Source: Apostichopus parvimensis (taxonomy: Eukaryota > Echinodermata > Holothuroidea > Aspidochirotida > Stichopodidae). From it: a stretch of 20,502 bases of DNA. This document shows positions 1-8,161 of the stretch, piece after piece. Position 1 is the stretch's first letter, and each line of letters begins with the position of its first letter. The DNA lies in assembly GCA_000934455.1 (NCBI GenBank), contig KN889437.1, positions 17,818 to 38,319 of the forward strand, given 5' to 3'. The notes beneath the pieces were generated by a model. The model saw only the letters and a program-made list of their open reading frames with translations, ran no database searches and was not told where the DNA came from. The position numbers were made by a program, and so were the translations under genes.

Positions 1-83
1 ATTTTGCTGTCATTGTTAAGCGCTCTTGAACATGCTTAAGCATGAAAAGACACTATATATATATCTGGTAAATAATAATAAAG

Positions 84-727
84 ATTGTACGTATACTTTT
101 GGTTACTACTACCAATATGCATCACCTTATCAATATTATCAATATTAAAAAGGCATATGCCATGCCTGAGACCAAGAAAAAACCTTATCCAAATCCGTTT
201 GAAACTTCTCAAAATCGCTTTTGAAAGAGACCTCAGAATATCCAAGACAGTAAATTCCCATTGACACCCATACTCCGCCACAGCTCCATGCTATGCCTAA
301 GGAAAGGACGCTGGTGGGGAACTTTATCAAAGGCCTTCTGGAAATTCAGGAACACAACATCTACAGACTTCTGCCTATTTAGTGAGCTTGTTACATCTTC
401 CATAAACTCAAGACTAGACCTTTTTTGACAAAAGCCATGTTGAGATTCTCTGATCGAAGACTGACTGACTGACTGATTGGCTTCGGTCAGCTTGCGAGTC
501 TATAAGCCTCCATGGCTTCTTTCGCGAGTTCCTGCTTGCGGGAAGATCACATACATACATACATACATACATACATACATACATACATACATACATACAT
601 ACATACATACATACATACATACATACATACATACATACATACTGCTGAAGTGACTAACCACAGACTTTTTAACAATAGACTCCATGACCTTACAAACAAC
701 ACTATTGAGACTAACAGGCCTATAATT
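84..727 (-). mobile_element. Decayed LINE (non-LTR retrotransposon) reverse transcriptase relic
   Basis: Read on the minus strand, three pieces match the usual order of a Jockey/CR1-like LINE reverse transcriptase. Bases 727-644 encode NYRPVSLNSVVCKVMES and following residues, the fingers motif. Bases 451-236 are open and include QHGFCQKRSSLEFMEDV, then VVFLNFQKAFDKVPHQ (motif A), then SMGVNGNLLSWI. Bases 219-148 encode SDFEKFQTDLDKVFSW, and a shifted frame from about 143 continues to KVMHIGSSNQKYTYN near 84. The element is dead. The catalytic aspartate of motif A is Asn (codon at 346-344). The stretch that should carry the catalytic FADD/YADD motif is missing between the second and third pieces. 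A stop lies at 235-233, the frame shifts near 145, and a microsatellite insert splits the first two pieces. The superfamily is confident; the clade is not. Confidence 0.88.
459..648. repeat. Composite insert: (CATA)n microsatellite, hairpin core, (GACT)n
   Basis: A run of about 23 CATA units (549-642) adjoins a core of about 73 bp (476-548). The core contains the short hairpin TTCCTGCTTGCGGGAA and is bounded on the other side by a GACT tetranucleotide run (459-475). The block lies inside the LINE reverse transcriptase relic and replaces the short linker between its HFS and QHGF motifs, so it was probably inserted or expanded there. Tyr-Val-Cys-Met and His-Thr-Tyr-Ile repeats read from this block are translations of the microsatellite, not proteins. 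Confidence 0.85.
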
Positions 728-1343
728 ACAGGGCTGTGCCCGTGTCAAATCATAACACCAAGTTAGTCGTTCTGGAACGTTCAGGAAACCTGGAATGCCC
801 CTCTCCGAGAATGGTCCAGCCAAATTTACATCATTATGGTGTATATTGAATTACTGGAATAATTGGGCAGTGTACAATAATCATTCGGTCCTGACTCCCA
901 AACTAAAAGTTCGAATTCTAGCTGAACAAAATACTTGGTTGAGTTACAACTCTTATAACCATTTCATTACTTCGTTTTGTGGAATTTTTATAATACTACG
1001 TAAGAAAATACACACAACAGCTTTCTAGACTGAGCAAAGTAGAAGTCCTGATATATTTCAATTCGGGGCACTTTATATAGAGAATCAGTGACAGGTCAAA
1101 TTGAGTTATGGACAATAGGTTATAATGTTACGTATACTTGGATGGTCCAGGGTCCGGGACAGATTATGTAAACCTACTGGCAACTTATTTCAGTTAACAA
1201 ATGGACACCTGCTTTGGTGGTTTGCTGAGTATGATGATATAACAATTTTACTTCGATCAAAGTACTCACCGACGAGAGAAAATACTTCTTTCTGTTAAGG
1301 ACCGGGGATGGTGAGAAATGGCTGATGGACGGTGACATCCATT

Positions 1344-1356
1344 GGGGGGGGGGGGG
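1344..1356 (+). repeat. Poly-G run (13 G)
   Basis: An uninterrupted run of 13 G residues. The length is liable to sequencing error. No function is inferred. Confidence 0.9.
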
Positions 1357-1523
1357 AGATAAAGTGCGACAAGAGAAGATTTTTTCTCTTGTATTATTCC
1401 CGAAAGCGAGTTCTCGCAGAGCTTTTGATGATAAACTTAAAAAGGCAGCAAAAACAATGATGACAGGTGAAAATATGCTACAACAAGCATTACCTTAGAT
1501 CATTGTAGCTCTTTTCCTCTGAC

Positions 1524-1556
1524 CATGGAGCTATAAACCCAGTTTATAACTCCATG
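1524..1556. repeat. Palindrome copy 1 of the CATGGAGCTATA family
   Basis: CATGGAGCTATAAAC (1524-1538) and GTTTATAACTCCATG (1542-1556) are inverted repeats with one mismatch and a 3-base loop. Related palindromes occur at 3350-3381 and 6070-6089. Confidence 0.85.
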
Positions 1557-1682
1557 CTCTGACTATGGTTAAATTTTCGAGCGGATATACACTATACGCT
1601 AATTGTGGTGTGGTACCTTTATGGAAAGCTATCGCTTCCAACAAGTATGCTAACTTCAAATCGAAGCATGGCCGCCAAGTTA

Positions 1683-1790
1683 GCTAACGTCACACTCACA
1701 GGCACTCGTAACGTTATCTAGGTGTATAGTATATAAACGTGATTATATACTATACACCTAGATAACGTTACGAGTGCCTGTGGCTAACGT
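1683..1790. mobile_element. Foldback/MITE-like element, 40-bp perfect hairpin with 8-bp direct repeats
   Basis: The arms 1697-1736 and 1743-1782 are perfect reverse complements over 40 bp, around the loop ACGTGA. The 8-mer GCTAACGT occurs at 1683-1690 and again at 1783-1790. It directly follows the right arm and is 6 bp (CACACT) away from the left arm. Eight-base target duplications are typical of hAT and P superfamily elements, so a tiny non-autonomous element whose right tip lost 6 bp is one reading. A hairpin RNA precursor or a local inverted duplication are alternatives. Confidence 0.7.
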
Positions 1791-2167
1791 AGGCCTAAGT
1801 CTAGGCCTAGGTGTGGTTATTCGTGAACTATGACTGGCCGTCAAAAGATGTCATTCCTTCTGAAGTTTACTAAAGAGGTATCACATTCAAGTAGGTAATT
1901 AACTAATCAGGGAATCTTTTCTTGGTGTGATTTCAGAATTGATTTAGTCTCATACTCGCAAGCATAGCGAAACTGATGAAATGTTTGGAGCCTATACTTT
2001 CACCCGCAGGATGTACACATTTTGCACGCTAAACTAAGAATTCCCATTTAAACTTGTCTTATGTAAATCGGTCTTTCATTTTTTAGATAAAGAACGTTTC
2101 TATCCGGAAATCGTTGTAATGATATGGCGCGCGATGTAGCCCGATCCCTAACTTCTAACTGGTTTCA

Positions 2168-2236
2168 GTTGTTTTCCGCACACGTTACTTTCCGCACATT
2201 ACTTTCCGCTGCAAAAATTCTTGTGCGGAAAACAAC
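2168..2236. repeat. 15-bp inverted repeat enclosing TTTCCGC copies
   Basis: GTTGTTTTCCGCACA (2168-2182) is the exact reverse complement of TGTGCGGAAAACAAC (2222-2236). Two further ACTTTCCGC copies sit between the arms, and more occur at about 3310-3342. No matching direct repeats were seen outside the arms, so a mobile origin is unproven. Confidence 0.7.
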
Positions 2237-2437
2237 TTTTTTCCCACTTTTCTGTACACTATATTTTTCTCAATTTTAGGATACCAACTTCAGGATGATA
2301 AAAACAACATGAAAAAGTATCAAAGAACGTCGATAAGCATGGTTAGACTGAGTTCATAGAACAGTAAGCTGCTTATAATTTACAGGTCTTGGGGTGTTTG
2401 TAATTAGGCCTAGGGATAACTTAAAGAAGTATAATCA

Positions 2438-2893
2438 GTATTGCGAATTTCGGACACCCGTAAGAAATTCACGATTTCACCATGACAACCTAAAGGAAGA
2501 GCCAAATTTCACCAAAAAGTACGAAGCTACAGTTATTTTCTCACCAAAATGACCCATGTGCAAGTAAATACTTACATATTTGTCAATAAAATAACGGAGA
2601 TCTATGAAGTCTGTTATAATTACTGAAGGACAACTGCGCCACCAATTTCATCACCAGCGCCACACTGTGGGACTGTGTGTCCGAATATTCGCAATACTCT
2701 AGCAAAGAAATACCAGTTCCACAATCACAAGAATCTTCGTGGAATACAACGTGAAAAGAGTTTGCAGGAAAGAAAGTTTGGCCGTGTATCGTACTATAAC
2801 ACACTTCTCCCACCATATCAAGTATATTTTCAGGTGATTTATACCAATAGACATAGTTTTGGGGTGTTTTAAGGCTTAGGTGTCCGGAATTCG
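2438..2893. repeat. Three-copy GTGTCCGAATTCG repeat, two orientations
   Basis: GTATTGCGAATTTCGGACACC (2438-2458) recurs inverted as GTGTCCGAATATTCGCAATAC (2677-2697), with a single-base indel. A shorter inverted copy, GGTGTCCGGAATTCG, is at 2879-2893. The spacing suggests an old inverted-repeat element. No clear target duplication was found. A 110-codon minus-strand open frame covers the interval (2583-2915) but has no recognisable domain and partly reads repeat arms, so it is not called as a gene. Confidence 0.55.
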
Positions 2894-3349
2894 AAGTGTC
2901 CATGCTATGAGGCATAATATTATATAGCCCTATATATTCTCACTCTGTACTCTGTTATTGTTAAATTGAAAATATCACAAAAGACACCCAACCCCCTCCC
3001 CCTCTGCCGGCCCCCTAAAGGATGAGACTTAGCGAGACCAAATCGTCACGGCAGCTCATTTTTTTCACCTTCACGCCATATCGAAAACTACAACCAAATA
3101 AGGTGGCGCTGTTTAACTAAAATTAAACTTGTGCTTACAGCCTAAGGTAGTGCTTACAGCCTAAGCTACAACCTTAGCTATCCTAATAATAATCTAGTCT
3201 CGAAGCTACATTTTATCCTGCCAGTTAAACGCTATCTTCTCCATCCTCCTAAATCCTTCCATGTGCCTAATCATTCAGTAAGTCATTCTGTTCCTCCCAA
3301 AAAAACGGTACTTTCCGCTGAAAAAAAACGTTACTTTCCGCTGAACATA
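2894..3349. other. No gene seen; TTTCCGC copies near the right end
   Basis: No coding signal was found. There are two ACTTTCCGCTGAA copies at about 3310-3345, just upstream of a palindrome. Confidence 0.5.
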
Positions 3350-3381
3350 CATGGAGCTATAATGCTGTTTATAGCTCCATG
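3350..3381. repeat. Palindrome copy 2 of the CATGGAGCTATA family
   Basis: CATGGAGCTATAA (3350-3362) and TTATAGCTCCATG (3369-3381) are perfect 13-bp inverted arms around a 6-base loop. Confidence 0.88.
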
Positions 3382-3479
3382 GTACATACTACTAATGGTA
3401 TTAGTAAGCTAGTAGTACCGTCAATGCACATATTTTGCGCAGACTACTATGTTACTAAGTTTAGTGACACTGATACAGT

Positions 3480-3597
3480 GATAGTGCAGTGATGATACTC
3501 CCCAGTATCATGAAATAAATAATTAATGAAGTTGTAGTAGCAGTGGGCTGAATTCAATAGTTATTCTGCAGGTAATGCCCTGTGATGGCACTAGGGC
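3480..3597 (+). repeat. Dispersed repeat, solo copy of the left part of the 15.5-kb hAT element
   Basis: Bases 3523-3580 match 15614-15671 essentially base for base (TTAATGAAGTTGTAGTAGC onward). Weaker similarity extends from about 3480 to 3597, matching 15565-15692. The second copy lies at the left end of the 836-bp hAT-type element. Here no right end or target duplication is visible, so this is probably a truncated relative. Confidence 0.85.
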
Positions 3598-3625
3598 TCC
3601 CTTTAGTTTCCTAACATGTTACCTC

Positions 3626-3707
3626 GTTAGTTTCCTCCCCTGAAAAACGCCCCTAAATCTTAAGTATAAGGAGAGAAAACTGAAGTTTTTTAGGGGAGGA
3701 AACTAAC
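3626..3707. repeat. 16-bp inverted repeat pair
   Basis: GTTAGTTTCCTCCCCT (3626-3641) and AGGGGAGGAAACTAAC (3692-3707) are exact reverse complements 50 bp apart. The right arm also belongs to a direct repeat that recurs at 6586 beyond the hAT element. Confidence 0.8.
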
Positions 3708-3842
3708 GTTCTCAGGAGCGGAATGGGAGACGGCATATTGGCTAGGTTGTGTGGAATGAGTTAATTTAGGTAGTGAAGGAACTGAGTAAATTTTTATGAT
3801 TTAGGAGATTTTAGTGAGAGAAGGTAACATATTTTCAAGGGA

Positions 3843-3850
3843 CTTGGAGG
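3843..3850 (+). repeat. Target site duplication, left copy (CTTGGAGG)
   Basis: Identical to 6509-6516 and immediately outside the CAGGG end of the 2658-bp hAT-type element. Confidence 0.88.
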
Positions 3851-3920
3851 CAGGGTCTTAGCCAGGAATTTCAAATAAGGTGTCTCATCTGTTACTGAGT
3901 GCTCTGGAGACTATCCATCT

Positions 3921-4441
3921 GGCGCCGAAGGCGCCTGCGCGAGCGCGAAGCCTATAACGGGTGGGGTCCAGGGGCCCGCCTTAGGGCCCCTGGAAGCCCA
4001 GCCCCTATCAATGGTTTATTTGACACAATTGGGGTAAAAAGTATGCTTAGAAAGCTGTGAACACACCTAAGCCATCATGATTTTTTTGGGCATTCAAACA
4101 TAAAAAATGCTATAAAACACTAGGTGCAAAAGTGCACCATGAAAAAAGCTTATAGTAATTGATATATTACAAAGAATTTGAGCACCAAAAAGTTCAAACA
4201 ATATCTTGTGGAATTATTTATGTTAAATACTATAAAATAGCCTACTGTGTATCTTGATAAGTATATGCCTTTATTCTGTTAATGTCATCCATATACAGGG
4301 ATGAGCCTGGGGTAAAAAAAAATCACTGAACTTTGTGGGTGATACTATACTAACGCTGAGGGCGTCAGTCAGCTTGCAGCGCGACACAGTTATAGGTGGG
4401 GTCCATGGGCCTGCCTTAGGGCCTGTGGTAGGGTCCATGGA
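3921..4441 (+). repeat. Two diverged copies of a GC-rich hairpin block
   Basis: The first copy includes the palindrome GGCGCCGAAGGCGCC (from 3921) and perfect arms CCAGGGGCCC (3968-3977) and GGGCCCCTGG (3984-3993). A diverged copy at about 4391-4441 keeps GGTGGGGTCCA and GCCTTAGGGCC but its arms are eroded. Both lie in the left part of the hAT-type element and contrast with its AT-rich remainder. An 80-codon minus-strand frame and a 65-codon plus-strand frame here read the repeat and are not called. Confidence 0.7.
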
Positions 4442-4529
4442 CAACGCCCCGGTTGAGGTACAGGAGTCAAAGACCCCGGAAGCTCTGAGAAATTCTAGGT
4501 TTAAAGACAACATTTTGGTGCCTATTTTA

Positions 4530-5142
4530 TAAAGAATTTTAAATTGATTAAAACACTCAAAAGCAAAGTTTCACACCAAAATGTGCACACTGAAGCCACA
4601 TACCTAGCCTGTCGTTTTCACCCTACTTGATTCTTTCAATCATGGCGACCCATACTTAAAATGTTACTGTTTATAAAATGTACACAATGGTCTGTTTTAA
4701 TCTGGAATAATAGTCAGCAGCTACAGCACTACACTTCTCCTCAATTGTCCCTACTCTAATGATACTAAAATATTGAAAATCATGGGAAATTTATGAAAAT
4801 ATCGTTGTAAAAATTGTTTACCATCGTGTATCACGATTTTCAAGAAATGACATATTGGATGCTATACTCAATGAATTACATTCTCCACTGACAATGTTTT
4901 CATGTTCAAAAACGTAGGTGTAAGATATAAGGTATAAAACCTTCCTCAATAATTTCTATTTGCTTTTGTTTCTTTCATTAACTTGTTATAATTAACATTC
5001 CTACTAACATCGCACTGCCGTCGCTGCTTATGCTTGCTCTCCACGTCTATTGATCACACCATATAAATATCCAATTTAGCTCTTAAACAGTTGTTACTAC
5101 TTCTATCTATTATGCAGGCCCAGGGTTCGCATTAGCCGCGAG
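4530..5142. other. AT-rich interior of the hAT element, no gene seen
   Basis: No coding or structured feature was recognised in this part of the element. Confidence 0.5.
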
Positions 5143-5161
5143 ATTGCGCGATTCGCGCAAT
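5143..5161. repeat. CpG-rich palindrome
   Basis: ATTGCGCGA (5143-5151) and TCGCGCAAT (5153-5161) are perfect inverted arms around one base. It sits beside the sequence CAGGGTTCGCA, which resembles a hAT terminus. Confidence 0.75.
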
Positions 5162-5310
5162 TTGATCGCATTTGGAATAAACGATTAGTAAACAGCCATT
5201 TGCGATTATTATTTTTTAGTTATCCCGTCTATAATCCGTAAACATCTCATAAAATTCCCTGTCAGCCTTTCCTTCCATGAAATAAACGAATGAATAAATA
5301 ATAATTTCTT

Positions 5311-5612
5311 CCACATGGTAGCCTAACACCACACAAAGTCAATGAGAAATCTAGCTAAGCCAAACCATCTGTTTTTCCGCTGAAATTGTGACGCAGTTAT
5401 AAGATATCCATGGATATTTTCATTATTGCCGTTACGTTCGACCACATGGTTGCCTAACACCACACTAAGTCAATGGGGGAAATCTAGCCTATACCGCTGA
5501 AATTGTGACGCAGTTATAAGATATCCATGGAATACTTTCGTTATTGCGTTACCTTCGACCACATGGTAGCCTAACACCACACTAAGTCAATGGGAAATCT
5601 GCCTAACCATCG
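5311..5612 (+). repeat. Three-copy tandem repeat, units of 131 and 117 bp
   Basis: Units begin with CCACATGGTAGCCTAACACC at 5311, 5442 and 5559. They continue through ACTAAGTCAATGGG, ATTGTGACGCAGTTATAAG and ATATCCATGG. The third unit is cut short near 5612. The array lies within the 2658-bp hAT-type element. Confidence 0.88.
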
Positions 5613-5654
5613 GTTTGCAAAAAATAAATCACCCTTTGCGTAGGTAATAAATTA

Positions 5655-5709
5655 GGGACCGGGTAGTATCGCGTCGGGCGGGTACCCGGATAACCCGTGC
5701 AAACACTAG
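5655..5709 (-). repeat. hAT-like terminus fragment
   Basis: On the minus strand this reads CTAGTGTTTGCACGGG followed by CGGGTACCCGCCCG, a GC-rich pattern like hAT terminal regions. No partner end with matching 8-bp duplications was found, so only a solo end is claimed. Confidence 0.35.
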
Positions 5710-6069
5710 TTAGGATAATAGTTTTTGTCCCTCTGCAGGTTAGATATGCATCGGTAATGAAAAATTGCGAATGACGGAGCAAATGATACAGTAACGCTGT
5801 TGTTAGAAATTCACGGAAATTGAGAGGTGTTAATTTCGGAGGTAGAAAAAAAAAACAAGGAAATCCGCGCAAAAAGCTCATGCCTTCATATATTACCATG
5901 GTAACAATCATACTAACTGCAAAGCAAGATCGCTTGTGTTGCATACATCCTATTGTATTGCCTTGACAAATGGTTTCTCGAAATATCGCGCAATATCACA
6001 TTAATATAAATTAATCGGAAATTTCGCGCCATTTTGTAACTAGACAAACTGCATGGTCGTTACTACGAC

Positions 6070-6089
6070 CATGGAGCTATAGCTCCATG
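6070..6089. repeat. Palindrome copy 3 of the CATGGAGCTATA family
   Basis: CATGGAGCTATAGCTCCATG is a perfect 20-bp palindrome with no loop. It lies inside the hAT-type element. Confidence 0.9.
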
Positions 6090-6425
6090 CTACGACGCAA
6101 AACTTTTCCCTCTTGCCTTTTAGGTATATTAGGAAAACATCGCAGGAGCTGTCAATATTAGCTCACTCTTTCCACAGTACCGTGATACACAACACCTAGC
6201 TAGGAGGAAAAAAAAAATACAAATACACGGGTGTGCGAAAATGATCACGCGACGAAACGATATTTTTTTAGCTAGCTAGATGGTTGGTTATTGAGTGTGG
6301 GTTTTCATATTGGGTTTTCATAACGTGCGGCGCCCGTTGACTGAGCAGTACATGCAAATAACTTATAGTTACGTAGTTACGTTAAATTGGGAGGCTGGAC
6401 AGAGCCATTTATTGGCGTCTCAAAA

Positions 6426-6482
6426 GCCGTCCCACTCAAATTCGGCCGTCTTTCATTTCGATCTAGCCGTCTCAAAGACGGC
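6426..6482. repeat. Subterminal GCCGTC repeats of the hAT element
   Basis: Several GCCGTC copies occur close to the right end. The last forms a hairpin, GCCGTCT (6466-6472) with AGACGGC (6476-6482). Short subterminal repeats are common transposase binding sites in hAT elements; that role is inferred here. Confidence 0.55.
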
Positions 6483-6508
6483 GGGACGCATCGCTAGCTA
6501 AGACCCTG

Positions 6509-6516
6509 CTTGGAGG
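6509..6516 (+). repeat. Target site duplication, right copy (CTTGGAGG)
   Basis: Identical to 3843-3850 and immediately outside the CCCTG end of the 2658-bp hAT-type element. Confidence 0.88.
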
Positions 6517-6650
6517 CAATGTGGGAAGAAATTATTTCTTGTAATTAAAGAAACTCTAGTAAATGATTTAGGGAGGAAAGTATTGTTTTTAGGGGAGGAA
6601 CCGAGGAAGGCATATCTAGACTATGTGGAAAGAGTAAAAGCTGGTAGGTA

Positions 6651-7071
6651 TGGAATGCATTGTTGAAAGTATTCAAATTTAGGCCTAGGTGGTTAGGCCT
6701 GCATATATTTGATGTTTTTCCCTGTAATTAGATTTGGCATAGATAGGAAGTATTTGGTGGGAAGGCTGTGAATAGATGTTTTAGTAGTTTTTTAAAATCA
6801 GTGAGTATTATAATAGTTTCCAGTCTCTTGAATAATGGTACAAGAATATAGTTAGGGATTCTTGTACACAATACTTATCATTTAGCAAATGCTTGGAGTC
6901 AAAAATAAAAGGTGAGTTTCTTTTTCTCACTAGCGTTCCTTGTGTTTTGGCATAGGAGGAAGAAACCTTGAACACAATCACAAGGAAACGCTTAATAATG
7001 TTTTCCCTGTGAGGACAGACGAGTAGTCAGTTTCTGAAAAATGCCAGATCTATCTAGCTGACTATGGCTGT
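6651..7071. other. No gene seen
   Basis: AT-rich sequence with no coding or repeat feature that I can support. Confidence 0.5.
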
Positions 7072-7311
7072 CTAAATTATTGTTCTGTGTCCATGTTCCG
7101 AACAGGCCTTGAGGAGTCTTGCATTTGTTCGCAAACCTTTATTGAACCTTTCCCAGTACTGCTGCACTCGAGACTGCATTGTCCTGTGACCGTTTGGACC
7201 CTCCTCAGTTCTCCTTCTGACACCAGCAACAAAGGTTGCCCCTCTGTGGACGGTTGTAACAGTTTCATAAAAGGGTATTTTATTCCCTGTGATTTGGTTC
7301 AGGTAGCAGTG
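7072..7311 (-). CDS. Possible coding fragment or exon, unknown product
   Basis: On the minus strand this frame is open for 79 codons between a TAG (7314-7312) and a TAG (7074-7072). The stretch is more GC-rich than its flanks. The translation is basic and protein-like, with segments such as TVTTVHRGATFVAGVRRR and MQSRVQQYWERFNKGLR, and it ends near CSEHGHRTII. An upstream TTTCAG or GATAG could serve as a splice acceptor; the only internal ATG is mid-frame. I do not recognise a family. It may be an exon, a decayed gene piece, or part of a transposon. Shorter frames on both strands over the same bases (7077-7268 minus, 7087-7320 plus) compete with it, so chance is possible. Confidence 0.25.
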   Translation of the reverse strand, partial: HCYLNQITGNKIPFYETVTTVHRGATFVAGVRRRTEEGPNGHRTMQSRVQQYWERFNKGLRTNARLLKACSEHGHRTII

Positions 7312-7320
7312 CTATCCTGA

Positions 7321-7800
7321 AATCCAATGTGTAAATATTAATTCATGTGTACATAAAAGACAATGAGAAACTGCTATCATGACCAGTAATACAAGTGATA
7401 TAGTATTAAAAAAACATGATTGATGAGACATACCTCCAAGAACTTTGTTGGTGCAGATGACTCCATCCCACAATGAATATCATGCACCTATAAAACAGAA
7501 ACTCAATTAATCTTCCCAATGTTATCACATTGAATATCAAGCATGTAAATTATCCCATGTTCGCATGTACAGTCCTATACATACAATCCAGCTTTTCACA
7601 AACACTATTTACTGTATCTTCCGATAATACTGAACGGATACACAAATAAAGTACCCCGTGAAATTTCCTATTTTTCTTTCATACATTACTGACACAACTT
7701 TCTTCAGCTTACTATACAAACAAACTATGCCGTCAGAGTCTCCCTTGAAAAAAGTATGTTAGTTTCCTTAAACAAACGCGTTATCTTTCCTCCCTTAACG
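7321..7800. other. No gene seen
   Basis: AT-rich sequence with no supported feature. A 90-codon minus-strand frame (7725-7997) runs into the tandem repeat at 7801 and has no recognisable motif. Confidence 0.5.
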
Positions 7801-8161
7801 TGACTTTTCTCCCTTTTCTCAACATTTATTCCACCTACTATGTCATCTATTCTTTCCAAAATTTTGTTTTCTCCCCCGATGCTGACGGGGGATTTGCTTA
7901 TATTACGTGTGGTAAGGCCAGTCATGTTAAGTAATAATATGCACAATGGGTAATACAATTGGAAGTGACTTTTCTCCTTTAAATCTTTTCTCAACATTTA
8001 TTCCACATACTATATCTATTCTTTCCATATCCTAGCCAATATGCCTGGCCCCGAGAAATCTTAGTTTTTTCCCCTGATTGGGGATTTCATGCTCATATTG
8101 CATGTCGTAAGACACGCCATGTTCGGTAATAATATGCATAATGGGTAATACAATTGGAAGT
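7801..8161 (+). repeat. Two-copy tandem duplication, units of about 165 and 196 bp
   Basis: Both units begin TGACTTTTCTCC (7801 and 7966). They share TTTTCTCAACATTTATTCCA, a GGGGATTT segment, TAATAATATGCA and ATGGGTAATACAATTGGAAG in the same order. The second unit has extra bases in its middle. Confidence 0.88.

Larger units (their letters stand above)
828..1682. other. No gene seen; small repeats only
   Basis: No convincing coding sequence was found. The stretch holds a small hairpin (CAAGAGAA at 1370-1377 with TTCTCTTG at 1384-1391), a run of 13 G at 1344-1356, and the palindromic motif listed at 1524-1556. A 77-codon open frame at 795-1028 has no recognisable motif and starts inside the LINE relic flank. 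Confidence 0.5.
3851..6508. mobile_element. Non-autonomous hAT-type DNA transposon, 2658 bp, complete ends
   Basis: The left end CAGGGTCTTAGC (3851-3862) is the exact inverse of the right end GCTAAGACCCTG (6497-6508). The 8-mer CTTGGAGG flanks it on both sides (3843-3850 and 6509-6516). Ends of the YARNG type and 8-bp target duplications are hallmarks of the hAT superfamily. I found no open frame resembling a transposase; the longest frames inside are about 110 codons and match nothing I recognise, so it would need a transposase from elsewhere. Its interior carries GC-rich hairpins (3921-3993, 4396-4441), a tandem repeat (5311-5612), a palindrome (6070-6089) and subterminal GCCGTC motifs (6426-6482). 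The layout suggests a composite of nested older repeats. Confidence 0.88.
3687..6650 (+). repeat. Direct repeat pair split by the hAT insertion
   Basis: TTTTTAGGGGAGGAA at 3687-3701 is followed by GGCATATTGG and TGTGTGGAATGAGT. The same order recurs from 6586 (TTTTTAGGGGAGGAA, GGCATATCTAGA, TATGTGGAAAGAGT). If the element at 3851-6508 is removed, the two copies lie about 230 bp apart, so the element appears to have landed inside a diverged tandem duplication. Confidence 0.55.

Noticed and set aside
414-823. Open frames of Tyr-Val-Cys-Met or His-Thr-Tyr-Ile repeats
   Set aside because: They translate the CATA microsatellite; only the flanking reverse transcriptase motifs are meaningful.
2583-2915. 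110-codon minus-strand open frame
   Set aside because: No domain or homologue was recognised, and it covers inverted repeat arms; chance length in AT-rich sequence.
5311-5612. Spaced repeats as a CRISPR array
   Set aside because: The units are long, continuous and without unique spacers, and the DNA is eukaryotic.
5121-5709. Nested hAT element from CAGGGTTCGCA (5121) to TGCAAACACTAG (5709)
   Set aside because: The ends are only loosely inverse and the flanking 8-mers do not match.
2275-5715. TTAGGATA at 2275 and after 5709 as a target duplication
   Set aside because: No matching terminus at 2283, and the interval would cross the well-defined 3851-6508 element; coincidence.
5603-5944. 113-codon minus-strand open frame inside the hAT element
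   Set aside because: It overlaps a tandem repeat and a hAT-like terminus and shows no transposase motif.
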